Positions 1 to 8,173 of a stretch of 64,000 nucleotides of DNA are shown here, piece after piece. The notes beneath the pieces were generated by a model. It was not told where the DNA came from. It saw nothing but the letters and a program-made list of their open reading frames with translations, and did no database searches. Position 1 is the stretch's first letter; every line of letters begins with the position of its first letter. This stretch comes from Flavobacterium zhairuonense (GTDB lineage: Bacteria; Bacteroidota; Bacteroidia; Flavobacteriales; Flavobacteriaceae): NCBI RefSeq assembly GCF_004352915.1, contig NZ_SJSY01000075.1, positions 124,001 through 188,000 on the forward strand. The letters are read 5' to 3'. The position numbers were made by a program, and so were the translations under genes.

Positions 1-437
1 TTATTTCCTCGCACGAAATCGAATCGCCCATCCAGAAAATTCCCTTGTTTACCTCTCATATGGTTTTGGCAGTTTCTAGAACACACGCTTTGGCCGAATT
101 AGATAAAATTGCTTTTAAGAAAATAGAAGAAATTCCGTTGGTATTGCCTGGTAAAGGATCAAATTCAAGAGAATTTGTTGAAGAATTGTTTCAAAAATTC
201 AATATGAAACCTAAAATTTCAATAGAGCTGCATTCGATACACGCATTATTGCAAATGGTCGAGAATAGTGATTGGGCAACAATCGTTGCAGAAATGGCAT
301 TAAAAGGTTGGGATCAGCTAAAAGCATTGCAGATTACTGGCGTTGCAACTAAAAGAGAAGCTTTTATGTTAACAATTGGCGGTTACCAGAAAAAAGCGGT
401 AAAACTCTTTATGGAAGAATTTAGAAAGAGCATTTAA
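1..437 (+). CDS. LysR-family transcriptional regulator, C-terminal part (5' end outside window)
   Basis: The reading frame is open from the first full codon (position 3) to the TAA at 435-437, so this is the end of a longer gene cut by the window edge. About 144 residues remain. They resemble the second half of a LysR substrate-binding domain: a segment of the form MVLAVSRTHALA (the strand after the hinge), then LVLPGKGSNSREFVEELF, and near the end a GVATKREAF-like strand and a final amphipathic helix. The DNA-binding helix-turn-helix would lie upstream and is not seen. LysR proteins bind a small effector in this domain and regulate neighbouring or divergent genes; the target cannot be inferred here. 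Family assignment is by pattern recognition only. Confidence 0.75.
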   Translation, partial: ISSHEIESPIQKIPLFTSHMVLAVSRTHALAELDKIAFKKIEEIPLVLPGKGSNSREFVEELFQKFNMKPKISIELHSIHALLQMVENSDWATIVAEMALKGWDQLKALQITGVATKREAFMLTIGGYQKKAVKLFMEEFRKSI

Positions 438-497
438 AGTAATCTTGAATTTTGTTTTTGAAACTCAATTTTTTTTGTGTTCTTTGCAGACCAACAA

Positions 498-584
498 AGA
501 AAGGTGTCCGAGTGGTTTAAGGAGCTAGCCTGGAAAGCTAGTATATGGGAAACTGTATCGAGGGTTCGAATCCCTTCCTTTCTG
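498..584 (+). tRNA. tRNA-Ser (anticodon GGA)
   Basis: The cloverleaf can be folded by eye. The acceptor arm 498-504 pairs with 577-583 over seven pairs, with discriminator G584. TG occupies positions 8-9, and the D arm has TCC/GGA. The anticodon stem CTAGC/GCTAG encloses a loop with GGA at 532-534. A long variable arm is typical of class II serine tRNA. The T arm has the TTCGAAT loop at 565-571. CCA is not encoded, as is usual in this phylum. Confidence 0.95.
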
Positions 585-587
585 CTG

Positions 588-633
588 AAAAAACAAAACC
601 CTTGCGAAATTGCTTTGCAAGGGTTTTGTTTTT
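588..633. terminator. Bidirectional intrinsic terminator
   Basis: A strong hairpin (arms about 588-605 and 617-633, CCCTTGC/GCAAGGG core) has A-rich and T-rich flanks. It lies between the tRNA-Ser gene on the plus strand and the end of the nitrilase-type gene on the minus strand, so it can end transcription from both sides. Confidence 0.8.
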
Positions 634-638
634 AATTT

Positions 639-1598
639 TTATTCTCCTGCATCAGGATTGAGCCAGACTACATTTTGTTCTGATTTGTGATCTTGACCAA
701 TAATGTCTTTGTATAATTCTGGTCTTCTAGCTTTTATATATCGGTGTCCTCCAGCCTGAATGCATTTTTCAGGCGTAAGTACAGCTGTTGCAAAAGAATC
801 GTCAAAAGTTCTGCATTCGGCAAGTATATCGCCAAAAGGGTCTATAATCATAGAACAGCCATTTTTTAATTGGTCGTCATCCATGCCAATTGGGTTTGAA
901 AATATGGCGTAAATTGCATTGTCGTATGCTCTTGCAGGCAACCATTTCATTAGCCAGTCACGGCCCTTCATTCCGTCAAATTCTAAACGTAAAGAAGTTG
1001 GGTCGGTTTCTCGGTTTTCCCAAAGCTGAGGTGATACAAAACCAGCGCCAGGTCGTGTAGAAGGCGTACACATAGTAACATGGGGCATAAAAATAATATC
1101 TGCTCCTAAAAGTTTCGTAGCGCGAACATTTTCTATAATATTATTGTCGTAACAAATTAGAATACCGCATTTCCAACCCTTAATTTCAAAAATGCAATAA
1201 CTGTCTCCAGCCGTTAAGTACGGATTTATGAATGGATGCAGTTTTCTGTATTTTGCTACTAATCCATTTTTGTCTACACAGACATAAGCTTTAAAGAGAT
1301 TGTTGTTTTTATCTTTTTCAAAAAGCCCAGCCAATATTACAATGTTATAGTTTTTAGCAATTTCAATCAGTTTTAAAATGCTTTCTCCGCTCGGAATTAA
1401 TTCTGCCAAGTCCAACATTTGTTCTTTGGATAAACTCCTTGCAAATGTATATCCGGTTATAGAACACTCATGAAATGAAATCACATCGCATCCTTCAACA
1501 GATGCTTTTCGGCAAAGGTTTTCAATTACAGATAAATTATAGTTTTTATCCCCGCTTTTGTTTTCGAACTGAGCGGAGGCTATTTTTAGATTTTTCAT
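639..1598 (-). CDS. Carbon-nitrogen hydrolase (nitrilase/amidase superfamily)
   Basis: The 319-residue protein has the nitrilase-superfamily catalytic triad. Glu44 is in FHECSITGY, Lys119 in KYRKLHPF and the nucleophile Cys149 in GILICYDNN. The length is normal for a cytosolic amidohydrolase of this superfamily. Members hydrolyse amides, N-carbamoyl compounds or nitriles; nothing in the sequence fixes the substrate. The ATG at 1596-1598 gives a protein that starts directly with the first beta strand (LKIASAQFE). The AraC-type gene on the same strand ends 69 nt upstream, so the regulator probably controls or is cotranscribed with this enzyme. The terminator at 588-633 follows the gene. Confidence 0.85.
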   Translation of the reverse strand: MKNLKIASAQFENKSGDKNYNLSVIENLCRKASVEGCDVISFHECSITGYTFARSLSKEQMLDLAELIPSGESILKLIEIAKNYNIVILAGLFEKDKNNNLFKAYVCVDKNGLVAKYRKLHPFINPYLTAGDSYCIFEIKGWKCGILICYDNNIIENVRATKLLGADIIFMPHVTMCTPSTRPGAGFVSPQLWENRETDPTSLRLEFDGMKGRDWLMKWLPARAYDNAIYAIFSNPIGMDDDQLKNGCSMIIDPFGDILAECRTFDDSFATAVLTPEKCIQAGGHRYIKARRPELYKDIIGQDHKSEQNVVWLNPDAGE

Positions 1599-1667
1599 TT
1601 TATATGCTATTAATTTTAATCAAAAATAACAGCACAAGTATTTTATAAATTGTATAAAACCGACATT

Positions 1668-2492
1668 TTAGAATATTGGAGAAGGAAGAGTTTTGATAAG
1701 ATTATTGGTAAGTTTTTTGCTGTTGCACATGTATTCGGTTGGAGTGATTCCAGTATGTTTTCGAAATTCTTTTATTAAATGGGATTGATCTGAAAATCCT
1801 GCATCGTAACAAATTGATGTTAGATTTACATCTTCAGTTTTGTCTTTTAATAATTTTAGAAAATGATGTAATCTTATTACATTGCCAAATTTCTTTGGAT
1901 TTAATCCGATGCATTCTTTAAATTTTCTTTCAAGATGTCTTTCAGTATAACCTGTATATTCGACTAATTGTTTTATAGAAAATTGACCTTTATTGTTGAT
2001 AATAAAGTTTAAAGAATGATCTATTATGAATTGATTTGAAGCTGGTTTTGCATTGATTAACGAGCTAAAAAAATGATTTAAAAGATCAATACGTGTTTGA
2101 TTGTTTCCTTCAGATAATTTCTCCTGAAACACCATGATTTTTTTGTCAAAAATATCTTCAATAGGAATAATAGAATCGTGAAATTCATTAGCTGGAATTC
2201 CTATTAATTGATGTATTCCGTTAGGCTGAAAAACGACAATGATAAGTTTAATTTCATTTTCAGAGTAAAGATCTTTATAACTGTTTAATTGTCCGTATAA
2301 AAATGACGTTGGAAGATAATCTTTTATCCCATATTTATTAATTCCGGAAATAAGCCTGTTTTTTACGGAGAACAGAATACCAGTATTTCCGTCTGAAAAT
2401 AAGCGGAATTTTTGCAAAGCAGTTTCTGCATCATCTAAAAACAGATAATGTTTGATATAAGGTGATAAATCTTTTGGAACAGAAATCTGCAT
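1668..2492 (-). CDS. AraC-family transcriptional regulator
   Basis: The protein has 274 residues. The C-terminal third carries the two helix-turn-helix motifs of the AraC/XylS family: SIKQLVEYTGYTERHLERKF, then DVNLTSICYDAGFSDQSHLI ending in FRKHTGITPTEYM. The N-terminal part (about 1-150) is an effector or dimerisation domain of the short type common in Bacteroidota, starting VPKDLSPYIKHYLFL. It lies directly upstream of the nitrilase-type gene on the same strand and is its most likely regulatory partner. The inducer is unknown. Confidence 0.85.
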   Translation of the reverse strand: MQISVPKDLSPYIKHYLFLDDAETALQKFRLFSDGNTGILFSVKNRLISGINKYGIKDYLPTSFLYGQLNSYKDLYSENEIKLIIVVFQPNGIHQLIGIPANEFHDSIIPIEDIFDKKIMVFQEKLSEGNNQTRIDLLNHFFSSLINAKPASNQFIIDHSLNFIINNKGQFSIKQLVEYTGYTERHLERKFKECIGLNPKKFGNVIRLHHFLKLLKDKTEDVNLTSICYDAGFSDQSHLIKEFRKHTGITPTEYMCNSKKLTNNLIKTLPSPIF

Positions 2493-2573
2493 GCTAATTA
2501 TTTTATTGCAACATGTAAAAGTAGTTTTATTTTGGTGTAAAATATTTTACGAAATGTTAATTATAAAATGTAT

Positions 2574-2648
2574 TTAATTCTGCAAAACCATTTTCACTTT
2601 TGGGAACATGCGCTCTAGAAACATTTTATAAGTTTCAGGACTTATTTT
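2574..2648 (-). pseudogene. Fragment of a second SGNH-hydrolase gene (3' end only)
   Basis: Read on the minus strand, about 24 codons ending in TAA (2574-2576) encode PETYKMFLERMFPKVKMVLQ plus Asn. This is nearly identical to the last residues of the lipoprotein encoded at 3266-4027, which ends in AYKMFVERIFPKVKMVLQ plus Asp. No further reading frame continues upstream. This is the 3' remnant of a duplicated copy that has otherwise been lost. The matching stretch also keeps the same codons for most positions, so the duplication is real and not a chance similarity. Confidence 0.8.
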
Positions 2649-2670
2649 CTGTAGAAAAAATTCTACAGAA
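2647..2670. repeat. Perfect 10-bp inverted repeat
   Basis: TTCTGTAGAA and TTCTACAGAA are perfect reverse complements separated by AAAA. The palindrome lies about 40 bp upstream of a -7 promoter element (2711-2718) for the receiver-like gene, so it could be an operator. It could also be a leftover hairpin of the duplicated lipase fragment beside it. Confidence 0.6.
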
Positions 2671-2710
2671 AAGTGGTTAATATGTTACAAAATGCTAGTC
2701 TTTTCTGAGG

Positions 2711-2718
2711 TATCTTTG
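2711..2718 (+). promoter_or_regulatory. Bacteroidota -7 promoter element (TATCTTTG)
   Basis: The octamer TATCTTTG matches the TAnnTTTG consensus of Bacteroidota primary-sigma promoters. It lies about 107 nt before the ATG at 2825. No TTG is seen at the expected -33 position, so only half of the consensus is present. Confidence 0.45.
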
Positions 2719-2824
2719 TAAAATGGATATAGAAACAAATTGACTGTTGAAATAAAAATAGGCAGATTTAAAAGTTTTTAATTCTGCTGGTTTTTTATAG
2801 GTGTTTAATTATAAAGAGATAACA

Positions 2825-3106
2825 ATGATAAAGAAAAAAGTACTTTTATGTGGAAACCAAAAAAGCTTTTCAAGGCTCTTAAAACACAAGTTTGATGATG
2901 TTTTAAATATTGAGCTTTGTAGAGATTTTAAAGAAGCAGATGTTCAGTTAAATGTTTATCAGGCAATAGTAATTGTTACGCATAGAGAAGAAGACTTTCT
3001 TGATTTTTTTAAGGTTTACGAAAGAAAAATTCCTCTTGCAGTTTGTCGTTTCAATAAACCAGCATCTGATACTTTAAAGAATGACAACAATGTTTTTTTT
3101 TATTGA
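2825..3106 (+). CDS. Small receiver-like protein, probably frameshifted at a T9 tract
   Basis: ATG at 2825 follows an AAGAGAT purine stretch and is the better start. The intact frame has 93 residues and begins IKKKVLLCGNQKSFSRLLKH. This looks like the first strand and helix of a response-regulator receiver fold, but no clear acidic pocket or phosphorylatable Asp can be assigned. The frame ends just after a run of nine T (3093-3101). Removing one T would let the frame continue with FIDTSKVKSQIISQLSVYFE to a TAA at 3195-3197, giving about 123 residues with a natural-looking final helix. It is therefore a slipped gene, a phase-variable gene or a homopolymer sequencing error. Function unknown. 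Confidence 0.55.
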   Translation: MIKKKVLLCGNQKSFSRLLKHKFDDVLNIELCRDFKEADVQLNVYQAIVIVTHREEDFLDFFKVYERKIPLAVCRFNKPASDTLKNDNNVFFY

Positions 3107-3265
3107 CACGTCAAAAGTTAAATCGCAAATTATAAGTCAGTTAAGCGTTTATTTTGAAAAAAACGTGCTCGATTCTCAAAACCTTATTGCAAGTTAAAAT
3201 TCCAAAATTTTACATAACGAAATTGGGGATTTTTTATTTTATAATTTTTCTAGCCTCAAAAAAAT

Positions 3266-4027
3266 TTAATCCTGCAAAACCATTTTCACCTTTGGGAATA
3301 TTCTTTCAACAAACATTTTGTAAGCGGTTTCAGAAGGATGCAAGCCATCTGAAGCAACTAAATTTGGATTGTTTAAGCCTTGTCTTGTGATATCGGTAAT
3401 GGAAATAAAGGCAACTTGTTTTGTGATACAATAACTCTCTGCAAAAGAATTATAATGATCTAATTCGGTTGAAATTTTCATACGGTTCTCATCTGTATAA
3501 TTCTTAGTAAAGGGCGTGTAAGCGTAGTCTGGAATCGAAAGTACGATTACATTTTTGTTGTCGCCTTTTGCTAATGCAATTGCTTTGTTGAGTAATCGCG
3601 GGAATTCTTTTTCATAAACCGAGAAGTCCTGATGCTGATATTGATTATTGACGCCAATTAATAGCGTAACCAAATCATAATTGGAGTCTGGATTTTGAGT
3701 ATTTATTGCCGAAATCAAGTCACTTGTTGACCAGCCGGTTTGAGCAATAATTTTTAGTGAAAAAGCAGTTTCGGGATAAATTGTTTGCAACTTAGCTTTG
3801 AGCTGTTCAGGATATCGGCAAGTTTCGCACACGCTTTGCCCAATAGTATAACTATCGCCTAAAGCGAGATAATTAATGGATTTTGATATAGGAGTTGTTG
3901 GAACTTCTGTGGTTGGTGGAGTTGTTGCCGGCGGAACAGTATTATTCTCCGAGTCTGATTGCTCAGCACTGCAACTCACAAATATTGAGAAGATAACAAT
4001 AACTATTTGTTTGAAATGCGGTTTCAT
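3266..4027 (-). CDS. SGNH/GDSL-family hydrolase lipoprotein
   Basis: The 253-residue protein has an N-terminal signal peptide ending in a lipobox-like FVSC (Cys19 region), then a Thr/Pro-rich linker (PPATTPPTTEVPTTP), so it is likely a surface or periplasmic lipoprotein. The catalytic domain shows SGNH block I (ALGDSYTIG, nucleophile Ser), block III in LLIGVNNQYQ (Gly/Asn) and block V DGLHPS with the Asp and His of the triad. Such enzymes act as esterases, lipases or carbohydrate deacetylases; the substrate is unknown. A degenerate second copy of its 3' end lies at 2574-2648. Confidence 0.85.
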   Translation of the reverse strand: MKPHFKQIVIVIFSIFVSCSAEQSDSENNTVPPATTPPTTEVPTTPISKSINYLALGDSYTIGQSVCETCRYPEQLKAKLQTIYPETAFSLKIIAQTGWSTSDLISAINTQNPDSNYDLVTLLIGVNNQYQHQDFSVYEKEFPRLLNKAIALAKGDNKNVIVLSIPDYAYTPFTKNYTDENRMKISTELDHYNSFAESYCITKQVAFISITDITRQGLNNPNLVASDGLHPSETAYKMFVERIFPKVKMVLQD

Positions 4028-4093
4028 AATTTTGATAAATTAAATTTGAAGTCATTTTAAACAAATAGTTACGTTAAATATTTGAGTTCGGTT

Positions 4094-4876
4094 TTAGACC
4101 ATTTCGGCTTTTAAAAGAATTTCTTCCTCAATGGCATTCCAAAGTCCGATTCGTTTTTCTAGGGCTAAAATTGAAACTTCTTCAACTTCTTTCCATTTTT
4201 GAGCGTCGTCTTCACATAAATCTGTGATCATTTGCATCGCCATTGGTCCGTGTTCATCAGCATCAAGTTCAATATGTCTTTCGAAGTAATAAAGCAATTT
4301 TGCCAAATTGACTTCAGGAAGATTCTTTTGAAAGTTTTTCAGAATTTCAGTAAACATGCTCGGAATCAAATCTTCTCTCCCAAAAGTAAAAGCTGCAGCT
4401 ATTTCATGTGGCTTTCCTTCTTCAATAACTCTAAAAGTAAAATCTAAGAAAGCTTTTACATCAGGATGAAGCGAACTTTGTTTGATTGCAACAAAAATAT
4501 TATGAAGTGAATTTACTTCTGACAAGAACTTGTTAATTCCAGTTGTATCGGCGCCACAGTCTTCCATAGCTTCAATATACATTTCATAATGGCTTTGTCT
4601 TCTTCCGTCAATTGTTAAATCGGTTTCTTCAGCAAGAACAATTTCATTAATTAAATATCTTGTTTCTGGATTTTTTGTTGCAAACCAAGGCGTTGTTGTA
4701 CAGGTAAGTTTGGCTTGCAAAGCTTTTAACAACGACATAAAATCCCAAACCGCGAAAACATGATTTTCAAGAAAACTGTGCAAATCATCAATGTTTTGAA
4801 TTTTGGCGTATAAAGAGTGTTGTAAAAGCTGGTCTTTTTGAGGTTGAATGCTATTGTTTATAGTTTCAATATTCAT
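4094..4876 (-). CDS. DUF3050 family protein
   Basis: The 260-residue protein matches the DUF3050 family, which has a heme-oxygenase-like all-helical fold. It has the typical opening with SLYAKIQNIDDLHSFLENHV and FAVWDFMSLLKALQ, then TPWF, an EETD segment and, near the end, FERHIELDADEHGPMA. The acidic and histidine residues (HxELDxDEHGP) recall ligands of diiron or heme-oxygenase-like proteins, but no activity is established for the family. No signal peptide is seen, so it is cytosolic. It stands alone between the lipoprotein gene and the acyl-CoA dehydrogenase gene on the same strand. Confidence 0.8.
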   Translation of the reverse strand: MNIETINNSIQPQKDQLLQHSLYAKIQNIDDLHSFLENHVFAVWDFMSLLKALQAKLTCTTTPWFATKNPETRYLINEIVLAEETDLTIDGRRQSHYEMYIEAMEDCGADTTGINKFLSEVNSLHNIFVAIKQSSLHPDVKAFLDFTFRVIEEGKPHEIAAAFTFGREDLIPSMFTEILKNFQKNLPEVNLAKLLYYFERHIELDADEHGPMAMQMITDLCEDDAQKWKEVEEVSILALEKRIGLWNAIEEEILLKAEMV

Positions 4877-4893
4877 TTATGTAAATTTTGGTG

Positions 4894-4901
4894 CAAAGAT
4901 A
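4894..4901 (-). promoter_or_regulatory. -7 promoter element of the DUF3050 gene
   Basis: On the minus strand the sequence reads TATCTTTG, a full match to TAnnTTTG. It lies 18 nt upstream of the ATG at 4876 and touches the terminator of the upstream gene at 4901, so the start of transcription sits right behind the previous stop signal. No TTG is seen at -33. Confidence 0.5.
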
Positions 4902-4930
4902 AAAAGCTTCTCGTTTAGAAGAAGCTTTTT
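4901..4930 (-). terminator. Intrinsic terminator after the acyl-CoA dehydrogenase gene
   Basis: A hairpin with perfect 10-bp arms AAAAAGCTTC/GAAGCTTTTT has a T tract on the minus strand. It follows the stop codon of the gene at 4962-6143. Confidence 0.8.
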
Positions 4931-4961
4931 AAATTGATTTTGTATATATTTTAATAGTTGT

Positions 4962-6143
4962 TTATGATTTAAATGCTGGAATTCCAGTTACATCCATTCC
5001 GGTAATCAATAAATGAATGTCGTGAGTTCCTTCATAAGTAATTACGCTTTCAAGGTTCATCATGTGGCGCATAATAGAATATTCGCCTGTAATTCCCATT
5101 CCGCCTAACATTTGTCTTGCTTCGCGCGCAATTTCAATTGCCATATTAACATTATTTCGTTTTGCCATCGAAATTTGAGCAGTTGTTGCTTTGCCTTCGT
5201 TTCTCAAAACACCTAAACGCCAGGTTAATAATTGTGCTTTTGTGATTTCAGTAATCATTTCTGCTAATTTTTTCTGCTGTAATTGAGTTCCTCCAATTGG
5301 TTTTCCAAACTGAATTCTTTCTTTAGCATATCTTAAAGCGGTATCATAACAATCCATTGCAGCTCCAATCGCGCCCCAGGCAATTCCGTAGCGAGCAGAA
5401 TCTAAACAGCCAAGTGGTGCGCCTAAACCGGATTTGTTCGGTAATAGATTTTCTTTAGGGACTTTTACATTGTCAAAAATCAATTCGCCAGTTGATGATG
5501 CACGAAGCGACCATTTGTTGTGTGTTTCTGGAGTTGTAAAACCAGCCATGCCACGTTCAACAATTAGACCATGAATTCTTCCTTCTTCATTTTTTGCCCA
5601 AACTACGGCAATATCAGCAAAAGGAGCATTCGAGATCCACATTTTTGCACCATTTAAAAGATAATGATCGCCCATATCTTTAAAATTCGTAATCATGCTT
5701 CCAGGATCAGAACCGTGATCTGGCTCAGTCAAGCCAAAACAACCCATCCATTCTCCTGTTGCTAGTTTTGGTAAATATTTCATGCGTTGTTCTTCGTTTC
5801 CGTATTTCCAAATTGGATACATCACTAAAGAAGATTGCACAGATGAGGTTGATCTTACGCCAGAATCTCCTCTTTCGATTTCCTGCATAATCAAACCGTA
5901 TGAAATTTGGTCTAAACCAGCACCTCCATATTCTACAGGAATATAAGGGCCGAAACCGCCAATTTCTCCAAGACCTTTAATAATTTGTTTTGGAAATTCT
6001 GCTTTTTGAGCATATTCTTCTATGATAGGAGAAACTTCTCTTTTAACCCATGCACGAGCAGATTCGCGAACCAATTTGTGTTCGTCAGTTAATAAATCGT
6101 CAAGGTTGTAATAATCTGGTGCTTGAAATAAATCTGGTTTCAT
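4962..6143 (-). CDS. Acyl-CoA dehydrogenase, glutaryl-CoA dehydrogenase type
   Basis: The 393-residue protein is a full-length FAD-dependent acyl-CoA dehydrogenase. It carries the flavin-binding GCFGLTEPDHGSDPGSM segment and MWISNAPFADIAVVWAK. The catalytic base is Glu371 in TYEGTHDIHLLITG, at the position used by glutaryl-CoA dehydrogenases, and the N-terminal LLTDEHKLVRESARAW also fits that subgroup. These enzymes oxidise glutaryl-CoA to crotonyl-CoA in lysine and tryptophan breakdown, passing electrons to electron-transfer flavoprotein. The substrate call rests on overall resemblance. It is a single-gene unit with its own promoter and terminator. Confidence 0.85.
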   Translation of the reverse strand: MKPDLFQAPDYYNLDDLLTDEHKLVRESARAWVKREVSPIIEEYAQKAEFPKQIIKGLGEIGGFGPYIPVEYGGAGLDQISYGLIMQEIERGDSGVRSTSSVQSSLVMYPIWKYGNEEQRMKYLPKLATGEWMGCFGLTEPDHGSDPGSMITNFKDMGDHYLLNGAKMWISNAPFADIAVVWAKNEEGRIHGLIVERGMAGFTTPETHNKWSLRASSTGELIFDNVKVPKENLLPNKSGLGAPLGCLDSARYGIAWGAIGAAMDCYDTALRYAKERIQFGKPIGGTQLQQKKLAEMITEITKAQLLTWRLGVLRNEGKATTAQISMAKRNNVNMAIEIAREARQMLGGMGITGEYSIMRHMMNLESVITYEGTHDIHLLITGMDVTGIPAFKS

Positions 6144-6164
6144 TTTTGATATGTTTTACGAAAA

Positions 6165-6196
6165 CAAATTTACGTAATAAAAATATAACAAAACAA
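6165..6196 (-). promoter_or_regulatory. Promoter of the acyl-CoA dehydrogenase gene
   Basis: On the minus strand a TAAATTTG element (6165-6172) matches TAnnTTTG. TTG triplets lie 16 nt (6189-6191) and 21 nt (6194-6196) upstream, close to the usual 19-nt spacing of Bacteroidota promoters. The leader to the ATG at 6143 would be about 15 nt. Confidence 0.5.
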
Positions 6197-6308
6197 AGCT
6201 AAATTGTTATATTTTTTTAATTTTGTTGTAAAATTAACAAGACTATGGCAAATAAATTTTAGTATATTGAAAATTTATGCGTTATTTTTGGAATCCAAAA
6301 ACAAATTA

Positions 6309-8054
6309 ATGAGGCTAATCATCTCTTTTTTTATTTTTCTTGTTTTTAATACGAGTTTTTCTCAACAAACTCAAATTAGTGAACAGGAATATTTAGTCCT
6401 GCAAGACAAAATTCGATTCAGTTTTAATGACAATGTCGATAAAGGTCTTGCATACACTAGAGAATTGATGAAATCAAACGATAATAAGCACCTAGCATTT
6501 GCTAATGGTGCAGCTTGTTATTTGTACCAAATGAAAGGCAATATTCCAAAGTCTGACGAGAGTTATAAAAAAGCATTTCAGTATTTAGAAAAAATGCCTG
6601 AATCTTCAGAAAAAACCAAACTTACAGCCTATCTTTATAATTTTCGAGGATTGACCGAATGGAAAAGGGGCAATTTAAGCGCTGCTATCGAAAATTATCA
6701 AAAAGGTATTAAGTTCTCAATTAAGGTTGAAGACGTTATCCAAATTGTTAAATTCAAGAGCAATATTGCAATTGTTAACGAACAAGTTGGAAATTATCAA
6801 TTATCAATCAAAAATTTAAGACAAAACAACGATTTCATTGATAAAAATGAAAGAGTTTACCCAAGGGAGCAGTTTCAAAATAGTAAAAGCAACATTAATT
6901 TGGATTTAGGTGGTTCTTACGAGGGCTATTTTATGAAAAATCAAGATAAAAAGTATTTGCTTGACTCGGCTGAATATTTTTATAAAAAAGCGGTTACTTA
7001 TTCTCAAAATTTCACTAGTAATACAATTGCCGCTAAAATGAGTTTAGGGAATATTTACCTAATGAAAAGTGACAATAAAAATGCTGAAAAAATCTATTAT
7101 GATATTTTGTTTTTGGCAAAACAAAATAATTCGGAAAGCTTTTATCATACTGCGAGTTATAACTTGGGAGACTTGTACTTCTATACGGGGAAATACGAGA
7201 AGGCTTTGGTTTGGTTAAAAAAAGTGGATTCTATTTCGTTGAAAAACAAAACTTTGGATGAGAGTTATTTGAAATCAAATTATCTGCAAGCTAAGATCTA
7301 TAGCGCACTTAACAAACCAGAAGAGGCTTATAAATATTCTAAAATTTATTTAAATGCTTATGAAAAATCTCAGACAAAATTTAAAGATGAAGCCCAAGAG
7401 GTAAATTATAAATTAGGTGTAGAAGATTTGGGTGCGGAAATGCTTACCATTCAAGAAAAATATAAATATGATGTCTTAGTAAGTAAGGCATTAAAGGTGT
7501 TTTATGTACTTCTTGTTTTAGGAATTGTATTTTTTCTGATAAAAAATATTCGAGACAAGAACAAGGCTCATAAAAAAATGAACGCCTTAATTGAAGAGTT
7601 CAAAGCGAATATTGAGAAAAAAGAAAATCCTCCAATTTTAGCAGTGGAAGAAGTTTTAGAAGCCGAAGAAATTCATCTAAAAAAGGAAAATGCCAATCTA
7701 AGTATTGACGAAGCGAAGGAAAATAAAATTGTCGAAAAACTATTGGCACTTGAAAATAAACTCGAATATCTCAATGCCGATTTTACATTGCCTTATGTGG
7801 CTAAGAAAATTAAAACCAATACGACTTATTTGTCTTATGTAGTAAATAAACGATTTGGCAAATCATTTGGAGAATATTCAAATGAGCTTAAAATCAATTA
7901 TGTCATCAATGAAATGATTACCAATCATATGTATCGCAAATACTCTACACAGGCTATTGCAGAAAGTGTTGGTTTTAAAAATGCAGTTTCATTTGCAAAA
8001 TCATTTCGTAAACGAACAGGCGTTTCTCCAGCTCAGTTTGCAAGTAATATTTAG
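6309..8054 (+). CDS. Membrane-anchored TPR/AraC-type transcriptional regulator
   Basis: I chose the ATG at 6309 because it opens a signal-peptide-like sequence (MRLIISFFIFLVFNTSFSQ). The longer frame upstream is not protein-like. The protein has 581 residues. About residues 20-385 hold tetratricopeptide-like repeats (NFRGLTEWKRGNLSAAIENY, NLGDLYFYTGKYEKALVWLK), predicted outside the cytoplasm. One transmembrane helix follows at about 394-413. The C-terminal cytoplasmic part has an AraC-type HTH ending FRKRTGVSPAQFASN. This topology is known from Bacteroidota regulators that sense outside signals. It lies just upstream of the peptide-export island and could regulate it, which is an inference from position only. 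Confidence 0.8.
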   Translation: MRLIISFFIFLVFNTSFSQQTQISEQEYLVLQDKIRFSFNDNVDKGLAYTRELMKSNDNKHLAFANGAACYLYQMKGNIPKSDESYKKAFQYLEKMPESSEKTKLTAYLYNFRGLTEWKRGNLSAAIENYQKGIKFSIKVEDVIQIVKFKSNIAIVNEQVGNYQLSIKNLRQNNDFIDKNERVYPREQFQNSKSNINLDLGGSYEGYFMKNQDKKYLLDSAEYFYKKAVTYSQNFTSNTIAAKMSLGNIYLMKSDNKNAEKIYYDILFLAKQNNSESFYHTASYNLGDLYFYTGKYEKALVWLKKVDSISLKNKTLDESYLKSNYLQAKIYSALNKPEEAYKYSKIYLNAYEKSQTKFKDEAQEVNYKLGVEDLGAEMLTIQEKYKYDVLVSKALKVFYVLLVLGIVFFLIKNIRDKNKAHKKMNALIEEFKANIEKKENPPILAVEEVLEAEEIHLKKENANLSIDEAKENKIVEKLLALENKLEYLNADFTLPYVAKKIKTNTTYLSYVVNKRFGKSFGEYSNELKINYVINEMITNHMYRKYSTQAIAESVGFKNAVSFAKSFRKRTGVSPAQFASNI

Positions 8055-8111
8055 AAATAACATTTTGCACGATAAAAATTAATTAGTGCTATTTATTGAT
8101 TTAAAAAAAAA

Positions 8112-8144
8112 TACAGCTAAACTTGATATTTTAGTTTAGCTGTA
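8112..8144. terminator. Bidirectional terminator between the TPR/AraC gene and the minus-strand peptide genes
   Basis: A hairpin with perfect 12-bp arms TACAGCTAAACT/AGTTTAGCTGTA is preceded by an A9 run, which reads as a T tract for minus-strand transcripts. It closes the convergent units ending at 8054 and 8174. Confidence 0.75.
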
Positions 8145-8173
8145 AATATTTTATTTCCTTATAAAAAATGGTT

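Noticed and set aside
498..584. Integration site of a genomic island at the tRNA-Ser gene
   Set aside because: No integrase and no repeat of the tRNA 3' end is seen within the window; the peptide island lies 8 kb away.
3154..3390. Separate plus-strand gene of 78 codons
   Set aside because: Most of it is the antisense of the lipoprotein gene 3' end, and its first part is the frameshifted tail of the receiver-like gene in another frame.
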